Shown: piece by piece, positions 45,894 through 57,579 of the stretch | Layout of the letters: each line of letters opens with the position of its first letter | How positions within the stretch are numbered: the first letter of the stretch is position 1 | Source: Agrypnia vestita | Taxonomy: Eukaryota > Arthropoda > Insecta > Trichoptera > Phryganeidae | NCBI GenBank assembly: GCA_016648135.1 | Contig: JADDOH010004230.1 | Span: 124,001-188,000, forward strand | Reading direction: 5' to 3' | Length of the DNA: 64,000 bases | Made by a program: the position numbers and the translations under genes | The notes under the pieces: model-generated | What the model was told of the DNA's origin: nothing | Database searches by the model: none | What the model saw: the letters and a program-made list of their open reading frames with translations, nothing else

Positions 45894-46454
45894 ATTGATC
45901 TTACTTAATCTACAACAATAATTTGGTGTCCATATGGACACGCGTGATATCAATGCTAGCAATATCCAAACGTTATTTAATATTGATGATATAACTTGTC
46001 GGGACAATGGAAAATATTAGATATGCTGTACGCATCACCTCCTACTTAGAAGTAACGGCATATTTTTCTCAATTTTTTTTCTGGATACACTTACCCCAAT
46101 TCGTTCCATGGCTGTTGGTGGTGTCGTGGGTCGTGGGTCCTCCACGTATTCAGGTTGGGAAAACAAATCTGTTTTGAAAATTTCGTATCCCACATTTTCC
46201 TTGTGTTGCCTTGTTGTTTGTTTTTCTTGAACGCCTTAAAGGATGATACAGGGTATAACAGAGCTAGTCCGCAAGACTTTTTAGGTAGCTTTATACCTAA
46301 ATTATTAGTCGCAAATGTTCGAGCAACTATGTCCTAATTATTGCTATTAATTACTATGGAACCCACGCGCTCTATACACTTGCGGTTGATTTATACGTAT
46401 TTATCGTATTATTTGTTGACTTATGACGTAACTCTTAATTCTATTTTTACCATT

Positions 46455-46632
46455 ATACTAGCTGTAACTCGTCAAAAATGACGGTATTTTTACATGTCGG
46501 TTTCAAAAGAAAAAGTATTTAAAAAAATAGAAAAAATAAAATAAAAATAAAGTATTTATAAAATAAGTTATGGACGTTACAGGAAGTTACGGATATATAG
46601 ACAGACAACGAAATTATTATTTTTGGGATTAT
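46455..46632 (+). repeat. Dispersed repeat CTAGCTGTAACTCGTC...CAACGAAATTATTAT
   Basis: Start ACTAGCTGTAACTCGTCAAA, CATGTCGGTTTC block, end ACAGACAACGAAATTATT. Confidence 0.7.
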
Positions 46633-46639
46633 GTTTCTA

Positions 46640-47730
46640 GTTTTTCAACCATAAAACGTGTATGTAATACGTAACATGTTTTTACATTGTACTTTAATGT
46701 CAATCAGTATCATAACTGACTGTTAGTCAAGAGCTTAAACCTGTGTTTAAAAAATCCGTCCTGCACCGGCCGCAAGGATTGTGTAGATTTATAGTGAGTT
46801 GTGTTTCTATAGGTTATAATATTATATTGCTATCAATAACTATCAAAAATAATGATTAGAAAATCTAAGTAGTTTAGGCGACAGCAAAAGTCACATGAGT
46901 GGTATAATGTACAGCTAGTTTGTTTTTTAAATTGATGGCACTAATAGCACTCACATAGGTATCTACTATCTACCACCCGGAGAAGCCTCCGAATGTTGTT
47001 GATGGTAACGAGATAAACATTTTTAATCTCAAAGCGATATAGATATGGCCTGCGCCCAAACTAGACGTGTTATCGAAGAGTGCTTAGAATAAATTATCTA
47101 TGTAGAGATTTACACGTTGTAAAATTGTGTAGCCATTCTAACGCACAGTGCGACAAATCCGCGAAACCTGATATATTTAACGGAAAGAATTTCTCCTACA
47201 AGAGAGTTTTAGTTATTTTGTATTTTCAATTATTATTTTACCACGCTTATATTAGCTTCGCCTGTTTGTCTGGACGGAATTTTAAAATCGATATATCACC
47301 CGCTTCCCAATATGCAATCTAGCTGAAATTTTGCACGAAGACATTCTCGATGACAATACATCAATCAATTATCAGTTTTGTGTGGGAAATTAGTTAAACA
47401 GCTCACCAAAATATGACGCTAGTTTCCTACCGAAGTGATTTTGTACGCTGGGTAATATTTGGAGTAAAAAGTAGAAAATTATAGTACATGAACATTTTCT
47501 TTCAAAACCACGCTTATATTTAAATACACTAAACATATAAAATAAAGTAGCAATTAAGCAATCGGCTATCGCCGGTCCAGTGGGCGGCTGTGGTGGGCAA
47601 TTCGCAGCCAATGGTGGCCAGTGCATGGTGTCCGCTTGCTGCAAGGCCATGTTATGGTAGCCGCTTCGCGGCCGGTGATAACTGCTGCGCGGTCACTGAT
47701 GTCTGACAGGTCTTGAGGGCGGCTATCCAA
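46640..47730. other. Intergenic DNA with a GC-richer island
   Basis: 47560-47720 is GC-rich and contains repeated TGGTGG/GCGGCCGG-type words without an ORF matching any family. Unassigned. Confidence 0.4.
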
Positions 47731-47734
47731 TCTA

Positions 47735-47905
47735 AATATAATAATTTCGTTGTCTATCTGTTGGTAAATTGCTGGAATTATAACTTTATATAATCAGAGT
47801 GTGACACGTAACCGCAGGCCAGCTTATCTGCAAGGGTCGTTTTTAATTATTATGTCCCGTGATTTTTCATGGGTTCACTAGCTTAGATATAATTAAGACA
47901 GAAGT
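47735..47905 (-). repeat. Reverse copy of the CAACGAAATTATTA repeat
   Basis: ATAATAATTTCGTTGTCTATCTG at the left, then CTGGAATTATAACTTTATATAATC and TATTATGTCCCGTGATTTTTCA. Same blocks at 49750-49985 and in 33770-34075. Confidence 0.6.
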
Positions 47906-48064
47906 ATTTTTACCAATTAATAAGCCAGAGTGGAGTTTTATAATTAATATTTTGATCAAATGCTTTTAAAACACACAAACATGCTTACAAGTTTTTTAAT
48001 AGTTAATATTTCAAAATTTTTCATATTTGTTTTCAGTATGGTTTAGCGTAAGTTAACTAAATTG

Positions 48065-48505
48065 TAATTTAACAACTTCTTCGTCTTCGTGCGCCCTTTC
48101 GGGTTCCCATTACGTCGGCGATCATCTGGGAGAAAGTTTCCCTGTCCAGGGCAGTGCGGAACAGCTCTTCCACGCTTCTTATCCCGGTCCACTCTCGGAT
48201 GTTTCGAAGCCAGGAATGCCGCCTCCTTCCGACCCCTCTGCGATCCTCAATCTTCCCCTTCATGACGAGCTGAAGGATGGAGTATTTTTCGCCTGTCATT
48301 ATATGACCAAAGTATGAAATTTTACGGAGCTTTACTATGTTGAGTAACTGTCTGTTTGTATTTGCTCTACACAAAACTTCAACATTACTAGTCATATCAG
48401 TCCAAGATATCCTTAACATTTTACGATGTATCCACATTTCGAACGCCCCTAGGTGATTTAGAGTAGTCACCTTCAGCGTCCATGCTTCAACACCGTAAAT
48501 TTAAC
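48065..48505 (-). mobile_element. RTE-type LINE C-terminal ORF, least damaged copy
   Basis: An open stretch of 133 codons on the minus strand: FEMWIHRKMLRISWTDMTSN, NIVKLRKISYFGHIM, KYSILQLVMKGKIEDRRGVG, RRRHSWLRNIREWTG, ending ARRRRSC-stop. All C-terminal blocks of the RTE-clade protein are in one frame up to a natural stop. 5' truncated just before FEMW, so inactive. Confidence 0.85.
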
Positions 48506-48689
48506 AACTAACGAAATTTAATCATGTTTTGAGAGCCGTTGCCTCTCAATCAGTTTCACTTAGTAAAGCATCGAGGTATTGTCAAAATTATAACTTTGGT
48601 CAAAGTTAAGGCCAAAATAATCATTTCGATAAATTTATGCCTTTTGTTGTCCAATGAACGATGGTTACACCTTTATTAGAACACTGGCC

Positions 48690-48845
48690 ACACACCCTTG
48701 AAAAATCACATGACATTAATAATTGCAGAATTTTGAAGCAAAAAATTCACCAACAGAAAACCATTTGTTTTTTAAATTGACTTTATTCGCTTAAACTTAA
48801 AACTAAATATAGTAATATAAATATATCAAGACCGTGTAATTTGGT
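48690..48845. repeat. Dispersed repeat, same family as 33770-33960
   Basis: AATCACATGACATTAATAATTGCA, GAAAACCATTTGTTTTTTAA and AAGACCGTGTAATTTGGTG are shared with 33790-33955. Confidence 0.6.
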
Positions 48846-48974
48846 GCGGCGACAGATGCTGTTTTTCTTTTCCTCGTATTGGCTACTTATTTATGGGAAA
48901 TGTCAAGTCGACCATCCAATCTTATACTTTGAGGAAAAAATGTCATCAACGGAATCATATCCAGGTAATATACT

Positions 48975-49470
48975 ATTCTTACTTACTTACTTACCATCAC
49001 GCCGTTTCCCCATGAGGGTAGGCAGAGAGGGTAGAGCGCCACACTCTTCTGTCCTGACATACAACTCTCTCCTCATCCACATTCATATATCTTCGCATGC
49101 AAGCTCGCCGGTCGTTGAGGCTTCTAACGAGTCCATCTTCTAGTATCTGGTTAATATGGTCATGTCACGTCTTCCGCGGTCGCCCTCTCTTTCTGGCGCC
49201 ATCAAAAATTGTATTATATCTCTTTCTTACCATTTTTTCCCCATTCATTCGCTCAACATGTCAAACCATCTGAGCGACCCTTTTTTAATTCTATTAATTA
49301 TGCTAAGATCAGCTTTACATTCATTCCTATTATCTTCATTCTTTACTCTATCATAAATGGATTCGCCACACATACATAGGATCAAAATCTTTAATTTCCA
49401 CTGTGGGTTATTGAACTTTTGAATTAAAGCATGGCCACACATGTGCAAATCCGAACCACGTTCACTTTGT
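48975..49470 (-). mobile_element. RTE-like LINE 3' end with GTAA tail, copy 3
   Basis: Minus strand: SIYDRVKNEDNRNECKADL, INRIKKGSLRWFDMLSE, then RGRPRKT, NDRRACM, MNVDEER, LSAYPHGETA and the tail (cttacttacttactta on the plus strand). The domain order matches copies 1 and 2; this is the longest of the three. Confidence 0.85.
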
Positions 49471-49744
49471 CCCAAAATGGCTCCTATGCCAGAAATTGTG
49501 GATAAAAATCCACGACTTCGAAAGATTCGAGCAAGAACCTAGACCGATTACTTTGATATATTTAAGAAAAATGCGATGCATTTTAAGACACGATTTATGT
49601 TCATGAATACGACCTGCGATTCACCATTACACAACAGTAATAGAAGTACAACCAAAAAATTCGATAGGGCACAGTGAATTGGTTGCAAAGAAGATAAAGA
49701 CGTCTGGCATGGCGATGCATAGTTTTTTGGGATACCAAAGGAGT

Positions 49745-49990
49745 TTTTCTAATCTAAATATAATAATTTCGTTGTCGGTCTATCTGTCCGTAATGCCCGT
49801 AACTTGCGGGAACCATGCTGGAATTAGAACTTTAGATAATAATTAGCGCGCAACACACAATTATTTTAATTTTATTACATTAACTTTTAGGTTTAAGCGA
49901 TAGAAGTCAATTAAAAAAAATGTTTTTCCATTCATTAATTTTCATCTTCAAAATCCTGCAATTATTATGTCCCGTGATTTTTAAGGCGGT
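49745..49990 (-). repeat. Reverse copy of the CAACGAAATTATTA repeat
   Basis: AATATAATAATTTCGTTGTCGG, CTGGAATTAGAACTTTAGAT, TATTATGTCCCGTGATTTTTAA. Confidence 0.6.
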
Positions 49991-49999
49991 ACATTCACT

Positions 50000-52900
50000 G
50001 CAAATGCATATTTCGGCGTTTTTTACGAAAATGTGGGTTTTTATTATTCATTTACATCAGAATGTATATGATAGATTGCAATTTTTTAGGGAGATAACTT
50101 AGATAGAACCTTTGTTCTTATATAAAAGTAATAAACTGAACATTATTTACAATAATTAAGAAAAATATAGGCATTAATCCACAGGCCGCGGCAAAAAAAA
50201 CGTTTTTAATGTTCCCGGGCAAAGTGTGGTTCGTTTAAAATTTGTATGTAAGCATAATATGTTTTTTCATACGTATGAAGTTTACTTAACTATCTAAAAT
50301 CCGTACGTAGGAAATTAAGAAATATTCAATATTATTAACGTTACAATTTTTCGAACATGCAATGGATTATTACGAGTTTTGATGTTTTTCATATATTGTT
50401 TATTCATATAAAAAGATAATTTTAAACGATATATTGTATCTATATTCGCACTTTGTGTCTTCATTCACTATTAAAAAGCTACACGTTTTATTAAAAACAC
50501 GTTAATTAATATTTAAAAATAAAAATTCTATAGTATGACATGTGTCAAAAAATTACGCAGTTTGGAGACCACAATCCGCGCGCCAGCCGGGAGGCGGACG
50601 CACTCGCGTAGTCCAATCATTTTTTCATAAAAAAATCACTTTAAAACGTGTTTTCATGCCAAATTTTACTTTAGTTCAAAATAATATCATATTATATATT
50701 CGAAAGCAATCTATTCATCGCAGATAATAATGTTTTTTTTAACTAGTTTTGTATTAAATTGCATTTCTACTCATAACCTAATATTAAACGTACGTCACTT
50801 TCACTTGAGTGCTTTGGTGACCGCTATGTTGAATATATTCGTGTTGATGTAATTGTTATTTGAAAGTCAAGTAAGATATTAATTTACGAGATAATTTTTA
50901 TTATATAGATAAATGGTTTTTAATTTTATTTTTAATTCTATACATATTGTTGTAGTAGTTTTTTGTTTATTTTAGATAAAAATTATTTAAATTAAATTAG
51001 CTCTTAAAAGACTGTGCTAAAAAAAAACTTTGGGGACGGTGGAGTAACACAGCGTTACCTGATTAAAAATCGGCATAGTTTTTAATATGTGATAAAATAT
51101 ACATATATACGATACAGGTAAGACTTTTTAAAGGTTCCTTTGTATAATTATGTAAGATAAACATACATATTTGCATTATTTTAGTTAATTTTTAGAAAAT
51201 CATTAAATATTGAATTTGAGTACGCTCCCACCGACGCATCATTACAAATTAAATACAGCCGGAACCCTCGGCTGGATCGGCCCCCATCGGCGGTCACGTG
51301 ATGTACGGAATTCTGTATACAGATTGCTTAAAATATTGACGAAAAAATATTGAGTGCAATGAAGTGAATTAAAACAAATTAAAAACGGAATAACTTTTAA
51401 AAATGTATTTCTTAATTTAAAAAGCAAAAGCATTGATAAAATATTATATATGATGGTGCAAAATGAAGAAAACGAAAATGATTGAAAGGAAAAGGTAAGT
51501 TGATACTCTTTACTATACGTTTACCTAATTATTTGTTAACATTATTATGACGATTAGCATTCAAAGCCATAATTCTCTATTTTCAATAGGTTGAGGAAAC
51601 TCTAAATAATACTTCTAGCTAGAATTTGAAGCAGATACCTGGAGTAAATTTTGAAAGTAAAAAGTATATAATTTTGAAAAAAATCTACTATCACTCTTTG
51701 GCACAAGGAACTAAAAATCAACTATCCATTAATATTTTTACATGTTAACAACCTCCCAAACATATCTTCAGAAAACGTACTTATGGATGAAGTTAATAAT
51801 TACGACAAAAACACCAAGTAAACTTAATCTAGAATATACTTTATTTTATAATTGTAACTATAAAATGACTGCTCAAATTTGTTTATTTAATATAAATCTC
51901 ATTTCAACTTCTAATCTTTGGATTTGAAAATAATAACACAATTTTTCTTATACGTGGTATTTATATTTCTATATGTATATAAATAAACCAGCGTAGTACG
52001 GGAAGATAAAGTGGTACGCTTTCAGTGAGTCCCGTTGTGTACATACCAATAAAATAGTTTATTTAAAAGGATAATGCTAAATATCTAAACAAATAAAGGC
52101 CCCTGTATTCACCAAGTGCAAATAATATAATCCGGATAATCCCTCGCAATAGCTGCATATATTTAACTATTCTTAATTGCTTGGTTGGTTAAAAATCCCA
52201 ATTCCTAGAATAAAAACAATTGATATTTCAAGAAAGGTTTAACCATACATTTCCTAGAACAAAATACCTGCATAAGTGCATTGACATTTCTTTTGTTATT
52301 ACCTTATATTCTACTTATTGTGAGAACTCCAAATACCTATCCAATTTCTTGAATAAATTTTAATTTTATAAATGTATGACTAGTATAGTACCTATATCAT
52401 TAAGGATATATAAATAATAAATAAGTAAATGAAGGCAATTATTTAAGTTTTATAAAAACATATTTTTTTTTTTACTAAAAATATTTGAAATCCGATAACA
52501 TTCCGTTTTCGGAGAAATCATAGCCCATTTAACTGGGCGCTGTTTCACTACATCTGAATCATCATTAGATTATGCGGCACACAGTGTTTCAAAAATGCAA
52601 TTTAAAAATCGTAAAGATAAAGTAGGATAATATAAAATAGAGAAAGGAGTAGAGATGAAGTAGTGTGATAGAGTCGGAATACATTTCAATAATAAAAGTT
52701 CATATATTTTAAAAATTGCAAGTAGGTAACCAAAATACAGATAGAAATATATAAGTAAATTAAAAAGTAAACAAAAATAAGTTATAAATTAAAGGTAGGT
52801 ACCTACTTATGTGCAAAAAATGCAAACTTTAATATTGCATATCTCCATAACTATTACAAAGATTACAAAAAATATGACGTTTTAGTTTTGGTAAATAAGG

Positions 52901-53480
52901 TAGATATTAAATATTTTCCATGACAGGTAGACTTGTGTTGCATCACCGACACATAGGAGTTAATTTCACAGGTGTTTTGACATTTCAGTCGGAAGTCAAA
53001 ATAATATCTAAATCTGCTTATTCGACAAAAGTTTTAAATTAAAAAACTGTGATATGAGAAAAATTGTTGTTTACTTTTTTTTTTACAACCCATATATTAT
53101 TGGAGAAATATAAATACGCTTTTTTAAATTCTAGACTTAAAACACTTAAAATTCTAATAATAGTACGCGAGCATGACTTGCGTTCCCATATATTTTAAAC
53201 GTCGGTACTCCATATGGTTGTCTCGTTTCCTCGCAACCTTTCTATCTCACAAGGACATGTAAAAATACGCTCGTGCAAGGTTTATATTATACGACGTTTG
53301 TTCATGTCTCGATCTCGTATTGAAGTAGCATGATCTATCCGACGCATATCGCCACTTTGACAGCTTGAAAAATGTATGTACCGCCTTAACGCGTGCACGG
53401 TTAGTTAACTATCTTAAAGAAAAAATTCTTACCGACCATAGTCTTGTTGAACAAACTAAAAACAATAATTAAGATAAACG
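50000..53480. other. Long AT-rich stretch, no gene recognised
   Basis: No domain, signal peptide or convincing splice architecture found on either strand. 50560-50620 is a short GC-rich patch (GACCACAATCCGCGCGCCAG) and 51240-51300 another; they look like fragments of an unidentified repeat. Small ORFs here are not supported. Confidence 0.4.
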
Positions 53481-53484
53481 CCCG

Positions 53485-54100
53485 AGAATGGTAAGAAAAA
53501 AAGTTGCATCAACACGAAAACGCGTATTTGATTTGCACCTGACTTGGCAGCTTTGGACTTCTACCTGTTTTTTGAATTTCACAAATTCTGGTTGGGGGAT
53601 ATATAAGAGGAATGAAAAGGTGATCGAGGTTGTGAAATGTTGTTTTGAAAACCACGAAGAAAGTCACTTCCTGGTTCCAGGAGGGAATCAAGAAGCTGGA
53701 GAATTGTTGTGTTGTATGCTGCGGTTTGAGCTTCGAAGGGATCAGGTCGAAAAATAAAATATTGCTTGTATCGGATTTATTTTGTTTTATTATCATTACA
53801 AATTTTCTCTCTGCTATCATATATAAAAAATGAATACAATACACATTGAAAATCTCTTATGAATATTGAAAAATACCTTCTTCACATTTCTCTCCACCCA
53901 GTTCAACAAACTGGTTATATGTTAGGACTATTTTATATGTTAGGTTTTATGTTATATGTTAGGACAAAAGAATGCGATGTCTATATCCTATCACGTAAGT
54001 AGTAGTGAGTACGATATGTAATGAAATGTAAGTAAATGAGATTGATACAATATTTATGAAGCAAGAATTGGGTGTCAAAATAGAAGAGTCTGTAGCTAAG
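53485..54100. other. Unassigned stretch with an 89-codon ORF
   Basis: The plus-strand ORF 53488-53757 (MVRKKVASTRKRVFDLHL start) overlaps a longer antisense ORF. No family recognised, no TATA or initiator upstream. An AAATAAAATATTGC follows its stop. Not called as a gene. Confidence 0.3.
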
Positions 54101-54149
54101 GGGAATTTTTTTTATTTATTTTTATTTAAATATAATGGAAACCTAAAAG

Positions 54150-55235
54150 GTTTATGGATAACATTTTTACATATTTCAATTTAAGAAATAATTATAATAT
54201 AATTTAGATACAAAGTCATTTTTTTATAGTTGGCCAAGTTTTAGCATTTTTGTCACATCTGTTTTGAATTTGTCAGTGGTCAGTTGTTTGGTCTGTTGTG
54301 GCAGGTCATTGTATAGTTTTAATTCGTTGCAAATTAGTCGGGATTGCCCTGTTTTTGTTTTGACATGTGTTATGTGATAGTTTTGAGCCATTCTAGTGTT
54401 TTGTTGGTGTTTTTCGTGTATTTTGTGTAATTTTATGTCTTCATCTTGTATTTCGCCAATTGCTAGTCTGTGAATGATTTTAAATGTTTCGATTTTTGTA
54501 ATGCTTTCGATGTTTAATTGTTGTGTTATACGGTATACAGTTTCAGTTGGTGTCCGGTACTTCAGATCATAGACCATTTTTAGTATTTTGTTTTGCTGTC
54601 GTTGGAGTCTATTTAGGTTAGTTTTGTTTCCGGTTCCCCAGAAGGGTATCAACTATCCTATTCTACTCTTGACGTATGCCTGGTATATCGGAATTTTTAC
54701 GGTCTTTGGTGTGATTTCGTGTATTTTGTGGAATAGGCTGGTCGGTTTTGTCAGTGAGTCAATTACTTTGTCTATTTGAAAAGTCCATTTGAGATGTCTG
54801 TCTACGTTGAGTCCTAAGTATTTAGTATTTTCTAGTTTAGTGAGTGTTTCGTTATGTATTTTTATATTCCGAGGTCGTCTGCATATAGTATTATTTTGCC
54901 TCTGATATTTAGCTGCTCCAGGTCATTTATGTATATTATATAGAGTAATGTTCCTAGGATTGATCCCTGTGGAACACCGTAGCTGACATTCATACATGTA
55001 CTTGTGGTTTCGTGTAGTGTGGTGTATTGCTTTCTGTCTTTTAGGTAGCTGTCGTAAATGTTTAGGACGTTGCCAGTGATTCCGATTTTTGATAATTTGT
55101 TGACTAGGGTAGTCAGATGTACCGTATCAAATGCTTTTTTAAAATCGAAAAAGAGTCCGGTCACGCTTTTCCCTTCGTCAATTTTTGTCCGATGACGTAA
55201 CGTAAAATGACGTAACGGTCTAAGGTACATGAAGA
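54150..55235 (-). pseudogene. Jockey/CR1-type LINE reverse transcriptase, dead copy
   Basis: Minus strand. The first block, GLFFDFKKAFDTVHLTTLV, is the conserved A motif with its catalytic Asp. VPQGSILGTLLYIIYINDL is motif B and ILYADD the catalytic C motif. Directly after YADD the expected 50-70 residues are missing and the frame continues at TKLENTKYLGLNVDRHLKW, so there is an internal deletion near 54865. An in-frame TAG follows (SRIG-stop-LIPFWGTG), then 142 codons to the stop at 54224 (LQRQQNKILKMVYDLK, ELKLYNDLPQQTKQL). The 5' end, with endonuclease and fingers, is missing. Junk duplicates of the word GACGTAACG lie at the 5' break. Confidence 0.9.
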
Positions 55236-55244
55236 AATTTAAGT

Positions 55245-55405
55245 AAGGCGATTCTTGTAGCCCAGTGGGCATGACAATGGCTCTAACACCAAGGGTTCCG
55301 GGTTCGATAGCTGGTGAATTTATGTGATTTACTCAAGCCTGGTTGTTTTGTTATGTGTTTGACTTCTGTAATTTGGCCTCTTGGCCTGTTGAAGCGTAAA
55401 AAAAG
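55245..55405 (+). repeat. tRNA-derived SINE, second family
   Basis: TTGTAGCCCAGTGGGCATGAC (box A-like) and GGGTTCGATAGC (box B-like) about 35 nt on, then GATTTACTCAAGCCTGGTTG and TTGGCCTCTTGGCCTG. Sits at the broken 5' end of the LINE at 54150-55235. Confidence 0.7.
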
Positions 55406-55628
55406 TAAAGACAATATGATACGTAATGAAATCGTAAAAAAATAGATAAACAAATTTAATGGTTAAAGATTATTTTTACCAAGAAAATAAAATAGGTATA
55501 ATATGCATTTTGTGATTATTTTATTTATTTCAAAGTGTGAGAAAATTGAGTACAAATATATATGTATGGAGGTGCATATGTACTGACTTGACACAATTAT
55601 TTAATTTATTTAAAATATAAGATATAAG

Positions 55629-55850
55629 ATGGCGTATAAGGCATTGTTGTATTCACTCGTTACTATCGGTGGCATCTTGTATTATTTTCCTGCTGAAGCC
55701 CGGATCCCAGAAAAGGAGTATCCTGAGAGGTGTAAAAATATGTTAATAAGTTGGAATTGTCGATTCGTCGCACACAATGTAGGACTCGCTATTGCGGCAT
55801 CGATTATTCACCTGAGGGAGAAACGTTTCTTTATCAAATGCAGTTACTAA
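55629..55850 (+). CDS. Possible small secreted protein, 73 aa
   Basis: Plus-strand single-exon ORF. The N terminus MAYKALLYSLVTIGGIL, then YYFPAEA, has the shape of a signal peptide with a small-residue cleavage site. The predicted mature part has a dibasic start (RIPEKEYPERC) and three Cys (36, 44, 71). AATAAA follows 26 bases after the stop (55876-55881), as in a real transcript end, and the composition is richer than the flanks. Against it: no clear TATA or initiator, an odd number of Cys, and a hydrophobic C-terminal part (NVGLAIAASII). I recognise no family. It could be a degraded retrocopy or the last exon of a longer gene. Confidence 0.35.
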   Translation: MAYKALLYSLVTIGGILYYFPAEARIPEKEYPERCKNMLISWNCRFVAHNVGLAIAASIIHLREKRFFIKCSY

Positions 55851-56264
55851 ATAATATAAATCGTTAGTAACAAATAAAGAATTTTGTAACGCAATTAGTA
55901 TGACATGCGGGACTTTTAATTTGGTGTACTGTGCAGTCAGTCGGTTGTTGATAGTAAGTATTGTATTGTTATCAGTCAGAGTATATATCTATTAAGGTAG
56001 CTGAATGCGCAGGAACTCCTCCCAAATTGAGCCTAGAGTAAAAGGAAGTGTCGTCACTGCGGCTGTCGGTCGCGGTCAGTCTGTCTGGGAACTGTCACTA
56101 ATATGGACTAAGATAAATATTCATATCTGCGGATTAGACAAGGATCGTTTTTTGAAGGTGTAAATCAAAAGTAAACAACGGATTAGAGAATATTCTCATT
56201 TTCTTTATTCATCGATAAATCTCTTCGATATATTTTTATAATTTACGTTTTAAATACATCTATA

Positions 56265-56270
56265 TTTATT
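56265..56270 (-). terminator. Poly(A) signal of gene E
   Basis: AATAAA on the minus strand, 89 nt after the stop codon of gene E. Confidence 0.8.
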
Positions 56271-56358
56271 CCTAAAGTGTCATTCAGGTCGTAACAGCAA
56301 TGTCGGCAGTGCGTTTAGCGTCCGTAGAGTGCCTGTCGGGTGGGCGGGTCGGAGGTCC

Positions 56359-57411
56359 TTATTCGTCGTCGGAGTCCTCCTCGGGGGCGCGCTTGCGGCC
56401 CCGGGAGGGCGCGCCCGCACCGTAGGCCGTGGCGTGGCTGTTGGCCACTCCGCCCTTACCTGTGCTGTACGAGTTGGCGATGGCCGTCACCCCGCCCGCC
56501 CCGGCCGCCGCCCCCGAGCGCGCCGCGCCGCCCGGGTAGCCGGAGAACACGATGGGGAAGTACGAGTTGCTCGGGCGCCTGCCCTTGGAGGGGACGACGG
56601 CCTCCTCGTCATCGTCGTCGCTCTCCTCCTGCACCTTCTTGGCGGGCTTCACCTTGGGCGTCCTGAGGGGCTTCACCGGGGCCGGGGCCTCGGCCTCCCC
56701 GACGTAGTCAGCCACGGGGTAGGCGGGCTCGGCGGGGGCCGCGGGGTCCTGCTCGAAGGGCACCTCTCCGTCCAGCTGGGGCTCCTCGGCCCCCAGCAGC
56801 TCGGGGTCCCGCTCCCCGCAGGTGGCGCAGGCGCCGGTGCCCAGGTAGGAGCCGGCGGCGACGTTCTCCCCGGCGGCGAAGGCGGTCATGGCCGTCTCCG
56901 GCTCGAAGCCCTGGCGGCGCTGGGCGAACAGCGGGCGGTAGTAGCCGCTCACGAGCATGGTCCTCCTGCGGGCGGCCACGGCGGCCGGGGCTCTTCTCAG
57001 GCGGGCGGCGGCCGATTGCTGGATGGCTGCGCAAATAAAGTACATTAATATCGAGCCGAGATTCATTGGCTTCTGACGGAGAATTAGAAAATATTTTTTT
57101 TTTCTCAGCATAGTGTTCCGCGAAAGTAATTTCAGTGAGAGCGAAGCTATTTCGCGAAATATTTATAGCGCGTAGTTATAAGTAGGTAATACAATTTAAC
57201 ACTAAGAAGGAAAAAATAGAAATATAAATAATTTCTTATTAAATGTAATCTTTAACAAAATTTGAACTATAAGCGAAGGTATCCGACGCCAAGTGGGGCT
57301 GGATGCCGGGAGGGTGGCGGGCGGAGATTACTCACCCCTGCGGTGGTGGTGCGGCGGTCGGGGAAGAGCCAGGGCGCAGCTCACGACGAACAACAGTATT
57401 AAGAACTTCAT
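56359..57411 (-). CDS. Gene E: secreted DUF4774-like protein
   Basis: Exons 57411-57336 (25 codons plus 1 nt) and 57026-56359 on the minus strand, phase-1 intron of 309 nt with donor GTGAGT and acceptor TTTGCGCAG; 247 aa. The signal peptide MKFLILLFVVSCALA is followed by LPRPPHHHRR. Residues 26-60 are basic and Ala-rich (RLRRAPAAVAARRR), with possible basic cleavage sites. A CATC pair (near 90) and an acidic/proline-rich middle with EESDDDDEE follow. The C terminus (about 179-228) reads NSYFPIVFSGYPGG, GGVTAIANSYSTGKGG and VANSHATAYG. That pattern is what I know from insect DUF4774 proteins, a domain of unknown function; the assignment is from memory of the motif. Ends RKRAPEEDSDDE. No glycine repeat, so not a paralogue of B-D, though it shares their signal-exon layout. 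Confidence 0.88.
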
Positions 57412-57537
57412 CTCGCTTGTTTTATCTTCGAACTGACACTTTGCGAACTAACAAATGCGAGATATTGACGATTGTCGCGACAACTCGGATCGACCTCTTC
57501 GACTGGAGCTAAGACACCACCGAGTGACTTCCACCGG

Positions 57538-57576
57538 ACTGAAGATACTCCGGCTGGTCCGCGAGGGTATATATAG
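57538..57576 (-). promoter_or_regulatory. Core promoter of gene E
   Basis: TATATATA at 57575-57568 and a perfect arthropod TCAGT initiator (57542-57538, A at 57540). About 129 nt of 5'UTR follows before the ATG. Confidence 0.8.
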
Positions 57577-57579
57577 CGT

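Noticed and set aside
53488..53757. 89-codon plus-strand ORF as a gene
   Set aside because: No family, no promoter, overlapped by a longer antisense ORF; kept as unassigned DNA.
56329..57048. Plus-strand 239-codon Gly/Ala/Arg-rich ORF
   Set aside because: Antisense to gene E; a by-product of high GC content at third positions. Gene E has signal peptide, splice sites, promoter and poly(A) signal.
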